44,882 bases of DNA from Bacteroidetes bacterium ADurb.Bin217. GTDB taxonomy: Bacteria; Bacteroidota; Bacteroidia; Bacteroidales; UBA1715. Where the stretch lies: assembly GCA_002069975.1 (NCBI GenBank), contig MWCJ01000022.1:1-44882 (forward strand), in the 5' to 3' direction. This document shows, piece after piece, positions 27,618 to 35,190 of the stretch. The position numbers were made by a program, and so were the translations under genes. Each line of letters opens with the position of its first letter. Position 1 is the stretch's first letter. A model generated the notes under the pieces. It was given only the letters and a program-made list of their open reading frames with translations. It had not been told where the DNA came from and did no database searches.

Positions 27618-28019
27618 ATGAAAAAGATTATGATTATTGTGAGTTTGCTTGTTATAGCAACGGTAGGGTACTCACAAAAAAAAGAAGCTGAAAAAAAACC
27701 CGAAGTTGTATTTGATTCGTTAACCTATAATTATGGCGTAATTGCCAAAGGTTCTTCAGGAGAATGTTCATTTAAATTTACCAACAAAAGCAAAACACCA
27801 CTTATTTTAACAAATGTAAAAGCTGGTTGTGGTTGTACAGTTCCAAGCTGGCCACGCGAAGAAATTAAACCAAAACATTCGGGAGAAATTAAAATTAAAT
27901 ATAACACCAACAATGTTGGATATTTTACAAAAACTGTATCGGTGTATACCAATAAACAAGAAGAACCAATAATACTTACAATTACCGGTCAAGTAGTAGA
28001 TCAACCAAAAACAGAATAA
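27618..28019 (+). CDS. DUF1573 secreted protein
   Basis: A 133-residue protein with a signal peptide (MKKIMIIVSLLVIATVGYSQ) and one DUF1573 domain (about 30-125), an Ig-like ASPM-SPD-2-Hydin-type fold. The signature FDSLTYNYGVIAKGSSGECSFKFTNKSKTPL and the motif AGCGCTVPSWP are clear. These proteins are abundant in Bacteroidota and of unknown molecular role, probably in the periplasm or at the outer membrane. It ends 38 bases before the convergent stop of pseI. Confidence 0.92.
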   Translation: MKKIMIIVSLLVIATVGYSQKKEAEKKPEVVFDSLTYNYGVIAKGSSGECSFKFTNKSKTPLILTNVKAGCGCTVPSWPREEIKPKHSGEIKIKYNTNNVGYFTKTVSVYTNKQEEPIILTITGQVVDQPKTE

Positions 28020-28042
28020 ACATAAAATTGAGTATTTCAATT

Positions 28043-28057
28043 TTTGCCTTTGGCAAA
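28043..28057. terminator. Short hairpin between convergent DUF1573 and pseI genes
   Basis: TTTGCC (28043-28048) and GGCAAA (28052-28057) form a six-base stem with loop TTT, adjoining the pseI stop codon. There is no strong T run on either strand, so it is a weak candidate for a bidirectional terminator. Confidence 0.35.
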
Positions 28058-29077
28058 TTAATAAAGCATGTCCCACGAAAGAGGAGTTCCCTTTTGTATG
28101 GCATGCTTTACTTTTTTACCCAAAACCTGAGGTAAATACCGCGGATGCAATCCATGTCCCGGACGAATAGACCGTACATTTATTGGATTAATACTATCTC
28201 CCTCTTTCATATCTTCGCACACAAAAAGTGAGCGAGCCGCCCAACGACTTTTTTTAGAATTCTCTGACAATTCATAGTCTGCTGTTCCCAATGCTTGTTC
28301 TACTAATCGAATGTGTTGCACCATTTCGGCAAACTCTTGCGTATTCATAGAAAACGATGCGTCAGGACCTCCAATGCTACGGTCGAGTATAAAATGCTTT
28401 TCTATAACCCGAGCACCTAATGCAACAGCGGCCACAGCTACAGTACCTCCCATAGTATGGTCGCTCAAACCGGCTTTCACACCAAACCGCGAAGCAATAT
28501 CGGGTATGCGGAGTATATTGGCTTGGTCTACCGGTGCCGGATACGACGATGTACATGCCAAAATCGTAATATCATTATTACCTACACCACGACACGCAGC
28601 AATAGCCTCTTCTATTTCGGGCAATGTTGCAATACCTATTGACATGATTATGGGCTTGCCCTTTGATGCCACATATTCTATAAGTGGAATATCGTGAATT
28701 TCGAAGCTTGCGATTTTGTATATGGGGCAATTGAGTGTTTCCAAAAAATCGACTGCGGTGGTATCAAACGGACTCGAAAAGCAAACTAACCCTTCTTGTT
28801 GAGCCACGTCAAACAATTCCTTGTGCCATTCCCATGGCGTGTATGCTTGTTGATAGAGTTTGTATAGTGTAGTGCCATCCCAAATGCTGCCATGGGTAAT
28901 TTGAAAATATTCGTTGTCGCAGTCCAACGTAATAGTATCGGCAGTATAGGTTTGTAATTTTATGGCATCGGCACCGGCTTGTTTTGCCGCTTTTATTGTT
29001 TGCACTGCCACCTCAAAACTATGATTGTGATTGGCAGAAAGCTCGGCAATGATGAAGGTTTTGTGTGGGGTAACCAT
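28058..29077 (-). CDS. pseI: Pseudaminic acid synthase PseI (NeuB family)
   Basis: A 339-residue NeuB-family synthase that condenses phosphoenolpyruvate with a hexose to a nonulosonic acid. Many blocks agree with Campylobacter PseI as I remember it: FIIAELSANHNHS, AGADAIKLQTYTADTITL, WHKELFDVAQQEGLVCFSSPFD, YKIASFE, GLSDHTMGGTVAVAAVALGARVIEKHF, RSLFVCEDMKEGD and RPGHGLHP. A C-terminal SAF domain (about 280-339) follows the barrel. The other pathway enzymes (PseB, PseC, PseH, PseF) are absent from the window. It is the last gene of the five-gene unit, one base behind the RraA-like gene, and is much GC-richer than its operon partners (28 G/C in 60 at 28321-28380). Confidence 0.9.
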   Translation of the reverse strand: MVTPHKTFIIAELSANHNHSFEVAVQTIKAAKQAGADAIKLQTYTADTITLDCDNEYFQITHGSIWDGTTLYKLYQQAYTPWEWHKELFDVAQQEGLVCFSSPFDTTAVDFLETLNCPIYKIASFEIHDIPLIEYVASKGKPIIMSIGIATLPEIEEAIAACRGVGNNDITILACTSSYPAPVDQANILRIPDIASRFGVKAGLSDHTMGGTVAVAAVALGARVIEKHFILDRSIGGPDASFSMNTQEFAEMVQHIRLVEQALGTADYELSENSKKSRWAARSLFVCEDMKEGDSINPINVRSIRPGHGLHPRYLPQVLGKKVKHAIQKGTPLSWDMLY

Positions 29078-29078
29078 T

Positions 29079-29774
29079 TTAATCCAAAGTATATTTTGAA
29101 ATTTTTTCTTGTAAATGTTTTGGTAAAATATCTTTATTTTTAAGATATTCTTTTTTGCAAATAGTAGTATAAGTATCCCATTTTAAAGTATCAAGACAAA
29201 AATACCATATATCTTCTTGCAATTCAATAAATTCTAATTTTTCAAGTCCTTCTTCTGTACATTTTTCTTTTGGTATTATAGTACATCCAGAATCATCACA
29301 AACTGCAATTGAACCTTGAAAGTATTTTTTTTGAGTTGAAATATAATTCTCAATTTCTTTTGTTATTTGGACTTCTTTATTAAAACACCCCAAAGGTGTT
29401 ACCCCCAAACACCATAGAGGATAATTTTCTTTCCTGATTCTATGAGCATCTCGGATTAAACCATTAACAATAATGCCTTTAACACGTTTATATAAATATA
29501 AATATTTTGAAACAATATCTCCAAAGACCGCTCTATTCTGACAATTAAATGAATCAACATATAAAATCACATCCTCGTCAAAATCCCGAATTTGCTCATG
29601 TAAAGGCCAGTTGCTTTCATTATATGTGCAAACGTAATGAACTTTACCAACAACAAAATGTCCGGAATTAAAGGCTTTAATATTATCAATAACTCCTGTT
29701 TTATTAAATGCATCAGCGACTTCAACACTTGAGATTTTATTACGTTCAATTGTATTAATAATTTTTTTAATCAT
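29079..29774 (-). CDS. RraA/HMG-aldolase-fold protein in a sugar-acid cluster
   Basis: A 231-residue protein of the RraA-like family (PF03737), whose members are either class II pyruvate aldolases (4-hydroxy-4-methyl-2-oxoglutarate aldolase), oxaloacetate decarboxylases or regulators of RNase E. The core is visible: AVFGDIVSKYLYL, IIVNGLIRDAHRI with the Arg-Asp pair of the aldolase active site, VTPLGC and GSIAVCDDSGCTIIPKEKC. The spacing from the Asp in FGDI to RD is about 21 residues, near that of active aldolases. A carbon-bond reaction on a pyruvate-derived sugar acid would fit pseI next door; this is inference. DNA is strongly AT-rich. Confidence 0.78.
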   Translation of the reverse strand: MIKKIINTIERNKISSVEVADAFNKTGVIDNIKAFNSGHFVVGKVHYVCTYNESNWPLHEQIRDFDEDVILYVDSFNCQNRAVFGDIVSKYLYLYKRVKGIIVNGLIRDAHRIRKENYPLWCLGVTPLGCFNKEVQITKEIENYISTQKKYFQGSIAVCDDSGCTIIPKEKCTEEGLEKLEFIELQEDIWYFCLDTLKWDTYTTICKKEYLKNKDILPKHLQEKISKYTLD

Positions 29775-29786
29775 TGCATTAACTTT

Positions 29787-30980
29787 TTAAACAATTTCAA
29801 ATTTAATTAAATATTCGCTCATTCGAGCTTGATTATATACACTTTCCCAATTATCACCATAAGAAATATAATAGCCAAAACGCGCCCCATCACTATCTAA
29901 ATTAGATACAGAATCACCACTTTTTACAAACAAATTATATTCAATATTTGAAAGTGATTTTATTTCATCTAATATATTTATTTTTTTTATAGTTCCTTTA
30001 TTTCCATAATAAAATCCTAAAATACAAGGGTTTTTCTCAATTTTAGGCAGAGTTATTTTAGTACCTAAATTAAGGTAAATAGAATATTTTACAATATCAA
30101 CATTAGTAATAAATGGCAATATTTTATCGAAAATATGAAATCCTCCACTTCTTACTGTTGTTTCAATAACATATAATTTATTATCATTAAAACTATATAT
30201 TATTTCTGTATGGGTAATGCAATTAGAAAAATTACAAGAGTTAAGATAATTTGTTATTACTTTTTCAATATTTTCTCTTAACTTTTCGACTAATGGTGAA
30301 TTGTAAAATAATTCTATTGAAACAGTAAAGTTATTTACGGGTTTTCTTTTTTCTGAAATCCCAAGAATAGTAACGGAATTTTCACTTATAAATGCCTCTA
30401 CCGTAAATTCTATTCCTGGAATAAATTCTTCAATAATTATTTTTGAATCAAAATTCACATTTTTTATGCATTCTTTTATAATATCATCAAGTCCATTTTC
30501 ATTTTGTATAAGAGAAACGCCTCTACTTCCAGCATTATCCGTTGGTTTTATGATACATGGGAATCCAAAATCAATAATTGAATTATAAATGTCAGAAGAT
30601 ATTTGTAATTCTTTGTATTTAGGACAGGGTAATGAATTCTTTTCTAATAGATATCTTTGAATTGCTTTGTCCGTTGCAATCGAAACATCGTGGTTGTTTA
30701 TCCCTTTTAAATTAAAATGTGTATTAATTGCAGCTACTGTACGCAACGCTATTTCTGTTGCAAAACAGATTGCTGAAATTATTTTTAAATTTCTTTTATT
30801 TATAGTTTCAATAATTAAATTTGGATTATGAATATCAATTGCAATAAATAAATCAGCAATTTTTGACCCTAGACAATTTTCGTTTCCATCAATTGCAATT
30901 ACAAAAAAACCAAGTTCTTGTAATTTTTTTATCCCAGAAATTTGATATTCTCCTGCACCAACTACTAAAATATTATCCAT
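29787..30980 (-). CDS. ATP-grasp ligase
   Basis: A 397-residue ATP-grasp protein of the biotin carboxylase/CPSase type. The N-terminal pre-ATP-grasp Rossmann-like part (about 1-110) starts ILVVGAGEYQISGIKKLQELG. The ATP-grasp core has ATDKAIQRYLLEKN, CIIKPTDNAGSRGVSLI (ATP-binding Lys and Gly loop), IIEEFIPGIEFTVEAF and the metal-binding VIETTVRSGGFH. Such enzymes form an amide or thioester through an acyl phosphate, so this one may join an amino acid or other acid to an amino sugar. The upstream gene overlaps its start by eight bases (30973-30980), implying coupled translation. AT-rich like the neighbours. Confidence 0.86.
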   Translation of the reverse strand: MDNILVVGAGEYQISGIKKLQELGFFVIAIDGNENCLGSKIADLFIAIDIHNPNLIIETINKRNLKIISAICFATEIALRTVAAINTHFNLKGINNHDVSIATDKAIQRYLLEKNSLPCPKYKELQISSDIYNSIIDFGFPCIIKPTDNAGSRGVSLIQNENGLDDIIKECIKNVNFDSKIIIEEFIPGIEFTVEAFISENSVTILGISEKRKPVNNFTVSIELFYNSPLVEKLRENIEKVITNYLNSCNFSNCITHTEIIYSFNDNKLYVIETTVRSGGFHIFDKILPFITNVDIVKYSIYLNLGTKITLPKIEKNPCILGFYYGNKGTIKKINILDEIKSLSNIEYNLFVKSGDSVSNLDSDGARFGYYISYGDNWESVYNQARMSEYLIKFEIV

Positions 30981-31884
30981 GTTTCAAAATTATTGAATGA
31001 ATTCTTTTTTTTCCAAAGGTATCGATATTTGAATAATTTATTTCAGAAAAAGATTGGATTAATAATTTTGGGATATCATCAAGCGTATAAAAGCTTGAAC
31101 TACAACATGAAATAAAATATTCTTCGAATTTTGATTGAGCTATTGGTATTATCTGTTTTTGTAAATACATAGATTCTAATAATGTAGTTCCTCCATTGCA
31201 AATTATTATTCCATGTGATGATATCACATGTCCCATATTTGTAATATTATAATATATTTGATTAGGATTGCATAACTCTTGAATTTCTTTAAAATCTTTG
31301 TGCCATGGACCTAAGACTACAGAAAAATTTTTTGTAATTTTCTTTAATTCCTTAACTATACAAAGAGTAAATGAATTATTATCTTCCCCACCAATGCATA
31401 TTAAAATATCATTTATTTTATTAGTTATTATATTTTTTGCTTGTATAATTTCGGGTTTAAGGATAGCATATTGCACCCCTTGGTATATAAGCCCTTTAAA
31501 TTTTGAAATATGATTTATATTGTGATTGCATAAATTAATTGCGATATTACAATTCTCCTCTGAAAACCTACAATAATCTAGTGCAATCAAACACTTTGTA
31601 TGCAGTTTTAATGTGCGAATTCTTTCTATTTCCTCAATTGGTAATGGTAAATTATAAAGAAAATTATATGGAGAATCATATATAACAACATCATATTGCT
31701 TGTTATATGTATCATCTAATACTATGGAATAGTTTTTTGCAATTGAATATGCAACTTCAGTATTTGACTCAAAACTCACAAATTCATGTTGCTCATTCCT
31801 CAAATAATCATACAAGAAAATGCTTCTATATATATTACCTAATCCATATCCAGAATATGTATGAGCAGAAATTAATATATTCAT
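30973..31884 (-). CDS. PseG/SpsG-related GT-B-fold protein without the catalytic His
   Basis: A 303-residue protein related to PseG, the UDP-sugar hydrolase of pseudaminic acid synthesis, and more distantly to MurG. Shared blocks are GYGLGNIYRSIFL (PseG: GxGHxxR), DVVIYDSPYN, the segment around YQGVQYAILKPE, NDILICIGGEDN and IIICNGGTTLLESM. The His of GxGH (His17 in the Campylobacter enzyme) is Asn here, and the second key residue, Asn in SSLVNEAL, is Leu. It is therefore more likely a transferase or a changed hydrolase than a true PseG. It starts in an ATGA overlap with the amidohydrolase gene. Confidence 0.75.
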   Translation of the reverse strand: MNILISAHTYSGYGLGNIYRSIFLYDYLRNEQHEFVSFESNTEVAYSIAKNYSIVLDDTYNKQYDVVIYDSPYNFLYNLPLPIEEIERIRTLKLHTKCLIALDYCRFSEENCNIAINLCNHNINHISKFKGLIYQGVQYAILKPEIIQAKNIITNKINDILICIGGEDNNSFTLCIVKELKKITKNFSVVLGPWHKDFKEIQELCNPNQIYYNITNMGHVISSHGIIICNGGTTLLESMYLQKQIIPIAQSKFEEYFISCCSSSFYTLDDIPKLLIQSFSEINYSNIDTFGKKRIHSIILKHG

Positions 31885-32675
31885 TGAATATATGATTCTA
31901 AATTTTTATAACCTATATTACGCGCTTTTTCTTCTGATAGATTTTTCGCAAAATTATTAAACCGTTCTCTTAATTTTTGCATAGAAAATTCAGGAAAGTC
32001 GGAACCAATACATACTCTTTGATCAAAAGTATTAAAAGCAAATTGTATGTCTAAATCAATGGAGCTTCCTTCATATTTACAAAGTGTAAATGATAAATCA
32101 AGTAAAATATTTTTAAATGATCTTGCAATTTCAATCATTTCCATCAATCTTACTGTGCCAGCATGCAGAAGAATAATTTTGCAATCTTGAGTGTTTAATA
32201 ATACATTCAATAAACTTTCAATTGAATTACTGCATGCATTACGAGATGGATGATAGAAATATGTGCAAAAAAGAATAGTAAGTTCTAATTCATTTGCTAT
32301 TTTGATAGTGTAAACTATTAGTGGATTTGAAATAGAAAAATCTGAAAATCTTGGATGTAACTTTACCCCTTTAAAACCAGTTTCTTTTACTCGTTTTAAT
32401 TTTTCTTTTATTGTTTTTTCCGTATCGCTTGGTTCTATTAAAAGAAAGGCAATAGAATAAAAATAATCTGAATATGGTTTAATTAATTTGTAATAACTAT
32501 TTTGTTCATACGAACCAATACCATACATTCCTACAGCAAATGATTTAATAATATTATATTGTTTCATTTGACAAACAAGGTTTTCAATATTTGCTGAATT
32601 ATGATACTTTGGAAGTATCCAATGAGAATCAATTGTTGGATGTGTTAACGAATCAAATATTGGAATAGAATTCAT
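31881..32675 (-). CDS. Amidohydrolase-2-type metal-dependent hydrolase
   Basis: A 264-residue TIM-barrel protein of the amidohydrolase family PF04909, with FDSLTHPTIDSHW at the start, GFKGVKLHPRFSDF in the middle, IILLHAG at about 180 and VCIGSDFPEFS near the end. The family includes decarboxylases, lactonases and hydrolases. The usual first metal motif D-x-H-x-H is changed here (D...H...DSH), so metal binding is not certain. An ATG at 32771 is in frame but lies inside the terminator hairpin of the LamG gene, so the start at 32675 is chosen. It is the first of five coupled genes running to pseI. Confidence 0.78.
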   Translation of the reverse strand: MNSIPIFDSLTHPTIDSHWILPKYHNSANIENLVCQMKQYNIIKSFAVGMYGIGSYEQNSYYKLIKPYSDYFYSIAFLLIEPSDTEKTIKEKLKRVKETGFKGVKLHPRFSDFSISNPLIVYTIKIANELELTILFCTYFYHPSRNACSNSIESLLNVLLNTQDCKIILLHAGTVRLMEMIEIARSFKNILLDLSFTLCKYEGSSIDLDIQFAFNTFDQRVCIGSDFPEFSMQKLRERFNNFAKNLSEEKARNIGYKNLESYIQ

Positions 32676-32720
32676 ATAATATAATTTAATTGTACATGTA
32701 TTTGGTTTTACAAGACATTT

Positions 32721-32728
32721 CAAATATA
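32721..32728 (-). promoter_or_regulatory. Candidate -7 box of the five-gene sugar cassette
   Basis: On the minus strand TATATTTG fits TAnnTTTG about 45 bases before the ATG at 32675 and downstream of the LamG terminator. No TTG stands at the expected distance, so support is partial. Confidence 0.4.
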
Positions 32729-32754
32729 AGATTTTCTCTTTAAAAAATTTAATA

Positions 32755-32787
32755 AAAAAAAGGGCAATCAAATGATTGCCCTTTTTT
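32755..32787 (-). terminator. Strong rho-independent terminator after the LamG gene
   Basis: AGGGCAATCA (32761-32770) and TGATTGCCCT (32773-32782) form a perfect ten-base stem with a two-base spacer, flanked by A and T runs that lengthen it. On the minus strand a T run follows the stem. It separates the LamG gene from the amidohydrolase-to-pseI unit. Confidence 0.9.
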
Positions 32788-32789
32788 AA

Positions 32790-35129
32790 TTATTTTTTAA
32801 TAAGCTTATAAAGCCCTCCAGTATTTGGTTGAATATAATAGATTCCTTGCGGTAAACTTGTTACATTAATGGTTTTATTTTTTGATATTTCATATATTGC
32901 TATTCTACTTCCAATCTCATTATATAAAGTAATAGAAGTTACATCATCTAGAGCTTGAATTGTAATTGTTTCTGATGACGGATTCGGATATATTATAAAT
33001 TCAGAATATATTATGCTTTCAATATTATTTTCAATAGCAGCAATGTTTTCGGACTTATAAATATCCCCTAAACATTCTATTACAATAGTATAATTACCAT
33101 TTTCTAAATCGGCAAATTCAAATTCTCCAGTATTATCAGGAGCTGTAAATTCAATAATTTCATCATTGATAATTAAATATACGATTGCGTTTTCAATTGA
33201 AATAATGATTTCCTCTTTTAAAAATGTATTTGAATTATCTTTCTTATCAGAAGTCGCAAGAGTATTTACATTACCCTTAATTGAGCATTTTCCAGGTGTT
33301 TTTCCAGGTATTTTTGAAAGTGTAATGTCATTAATTACTGAACTAGTTCCTACTATAAAGGAATTTTCTGGTTTTTGACTTAAGGAATTGTTTGAAAACG
33401 TAGGTAAGTATCCTTTAATACTTGGTCCTGGAATTATTTGAACAATATATTGCCCTGATTCAACATTTTCAAATATATAAGTGCCGTTTACAAGTTGAAC
33501 TTTCGATATCAATTGAGGTTCAGAATCAACAAATTTAAATAATCTAGCCGTACCTTCAGTGCATAATCCATTCTCTATATATACTGTACCTGAAATTGAA
33601 ACTAAATTTGTTTCAACATCACCATTATTTGGAGTATATAACTGTTGAATCTCACATGGTAAAAGTGCACGAGTATAAAAGTTGATATCGTCAATTTTTC
33701 CGCTAAAATTATACCCTTTAAAATAATATTCTGGATTATTACCAGCAAAAGATCCAATGAACAAATTATGCATCATATTTAATAACTCATCTGATGGATC
33801 TGAAGAAGCTGTGCTTTTCGATATTGAAACTAATTCTCCATTTAAATATAATTCATAGTTAGCACCAACTCTTTGCATTGTGATGAATTGCCACTCATCT
33901 GATAATGAATATGATTGCGATTTTGCTTCGTAATATCGAAAAGGTCCAATTTGATATAAATCGTATACCAATAGGTTCTCAGAATTTGTAGAATAATTAA
34001 AATCTAATGCAGACACAAATCCTTGTCTAAAAATGTTGTTTCCTGTAGCAGACGAAGTTGAGGCGTGTGCATCAAAAATATATTGTCGTTCAATATTATT
34101 AGTCTGCACTGTTCCTTTCCAGTTTTTATGTAAAAACCATAATGAAATAGAATAATCTCCAACAGCTGATAAATCAGATACAGGAGATATTTGCATATAA
34201 TCATCTAAACCATCAAATTCATATGCAGAATTTGGATTGCCAAATCTATCTGTAGTTAATGATGCACCAAAATTTACTGCATCATTGCCATTCCCGGTTT
34301 CATCTATAGTATTTCCGTTGAAAGGTAAATATAAAATGTGTGTGTTTGGATTTGAAAGAAACAATTTTTGAATTTCACATTGAGTAAGTGCACGAGTATA
34401 AAAGTTGATATCGTCAATTTTTCCGCTAAAATTATACCCTTTAAAATAATACTCTGGATTATTACCAGCAAAAGATCCAATGAACAAATTATGCATCATA
34501 TTTAATAACTCATCTGATGGATCTGAAGAAGCTGTGCTTTTCGATATTGAAACTAATTCTCCATTTAAATATAATTCATAGTTAGCACCAACTCTTTGCA
34601 TTGTGATGAATTGCCACTCATCTGATAATGAATATGATTGCGATTTTGCTTCGTAATATCGAAAAGGTCCAATTTGATATAAATCGTATACCAATAGGTT
34701 CTCAGAATTTGTAGAATAATTAAAATCTAATGCAGACACAAATCCTTGTCTAAAAATGTTGTTTCCTGTAGCAGACGAAGTTGAGGCGTGTGCATCAAAA
34801 ATATATTGTCGTTCAATATTATTAGTCTGCACTGTTCCTTTCCAGTTTTTATGTAAAAACCATAATGAAATAGAATAATCTCCAACAGCTGATAAATCAG
34901 ATACAGGAGATATTTGCATATAATCATCTACACCATCAAATTCATATGCAGAATTTGGATTGCCAAATCTATCTGTAGTAAGAGTTGCTCCATAATTTAC
35001 AGCATCATTACCATTTCCAGTTTCATCTATCGTGTTTCCGTTGAATGGCAAATAAAAAATAGGTGCTTCATTTTGAGCATTTACTATAACACACATTAAG
35101 ATAAATGCAAAAACAAATAATTTTTTCAT
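32790..35129 (-). CDS. Secreted LamG-repeat protein with type IX secretion sorting domain
   Basis: A 779-residue exported protein with a signal peptide (MKKLFVFAFILMCVIVNAQ). Two tandem LamG/concanavalin A-like lectin domains follow (about 24-255 and 265-497), each beginning YLPFNGNTIDETGNGNDAVN. Two small beta domains of the carboxypeptidase-regulatory/CNA-B type come next (about 505-600 and 605-695). The last 75 residues (about 705-779), with IIYPNPSSETITI and LPQGIYYI...YKLIKK, are a type A T9SS C-terminal sorting domain. It is thus carried to the cell surface or released by T9SS. LamG domains often bind glycans; the ligand is unknown. The two lectin copies are almost identical in DNA over 593 bases. 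It has its own promoter and terminator. Confidence 0.9.
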   Translation of the reverse strand: MKKLFVFAFILMCVIVNAQNEAPIFYLPFNGNTIDETGNGNDAVNYGATLTTDRFGNPNSAYEFDGVDDYMQISPVSDLSAVGDYSISLWFLHKNWKGTVQTNNIERQYIFDAHASTSSATGNNIFRQGFVSALDFNYSTNSENLLVYDLYQIGPFRYYEAKSQSYSLSDEWQFITMQRVGANYELYLNGELVSISKSTASSDPSDELLNMMHNLFIGSFAGNNPEYYFKGYNFSGKIDDINFYTRALTQCEIQKLFLSNPNTHILYLPFNGNTIDETGNGNDAVNFGASLTTDRFGNPNSAYEFDGLDDYMQISPVSDLSAVGDYSISLWFLHKNWKGTVQTNNIERQYIFDAHASTSSATGNNIFRQGFVSALDFNYSTNSENLLVYDLYQIGPFRYYEAKSQSYSLSDEWQFITMQRVGANYELYLNGELVSISKSTASSDPSDELLNMMHNLFIGSFAGNNPEYYFKGYNFSGKIDDINFYTRALLPCEIQQLYTPNNGDVETNLVSISGTVYIENGLCTEGTARLFKFVDSEPQLISKVQLVNGTYIFENVESGQYIVQIIPGPSIKGYLPTFSNNSLSQKPENSFIVGTSSVINDITLSKIPGKTPGKCSIKGNVNTLATSDKKDNSNTFLKEEIIISIENAIVYLIINDEIIEFTAPDNTGEFEFADLENGNYTIVIECLGDIYKSENIAAIENNIESIIYSEFIIYPNPSSETITIQALDDVTSITLYNEIGSRIAIYEISKNKTINVTSLPQGIYYIQPNTGGLYKLIKK
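33664..34256. repeat. Tandem gene repeat, downstream copy in the LamG gene
   Basis: This 593-base block has its partner at 34387-34979, an offset of 723 bases (241 codons). By eye only two bases differ (near 33735 and at 34212). Just beyond 34256/34979 the identity falls to roughly 75 percent, mostly at silent positions. Confidence 0.93.
34387..34979. repeat. Tandem gene repeat, upstream copy in the LamG gene
   Basis: Partner of the block at 33664-34256. It encodes the main part of the first LamG domain. The sharp edge of near-identity at 34979 suggests a gene conversion tract rather than a fresh whole-domain duplication. Confidence 0.93.
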
Positions 35130-35156
35130 AATTTAACTCTTTTATTGATTAATTAA

Positions 35157-35188
35157 CAAAAATATATAAATAATATTAATTATGCAAA
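35157..35188 (-). promoter_or_regulatory. Bacteroidota-type promoter of the LamG gene
   Basis: On the minus strand TTTG (35188-35185), 20 bases, then TATTTTTG (35164-35157): an exact consensus match, 28 bases before the ATG at 35129. It abuts the stop codon of the SDR gene at 35191, so the LamG gene is transcribed independently. Confidence 0.7.
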
Positions 35189-35190
35189 TT

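Noticed and set aside
28311..28697. Open frame of 128 codons antisense to pseI
   Set aside because: Lies within a highly conserved NeuB-family gene and shows no domain; frames stay open because of the higher GC content.
30973..31884. Plain annotation as PseG hydrolase
   Set aside because: The catalytic His of GxGH and the second conserved Asn are both replaced, so a named function would be misleading.
32676..32771. Longer N-terminus for the amidohydrolase
   Set aside because: The upstream ATG is inside the terminator hairpin of the LamG gene, and the extra residues are basic and hydrophobic without family similarity.
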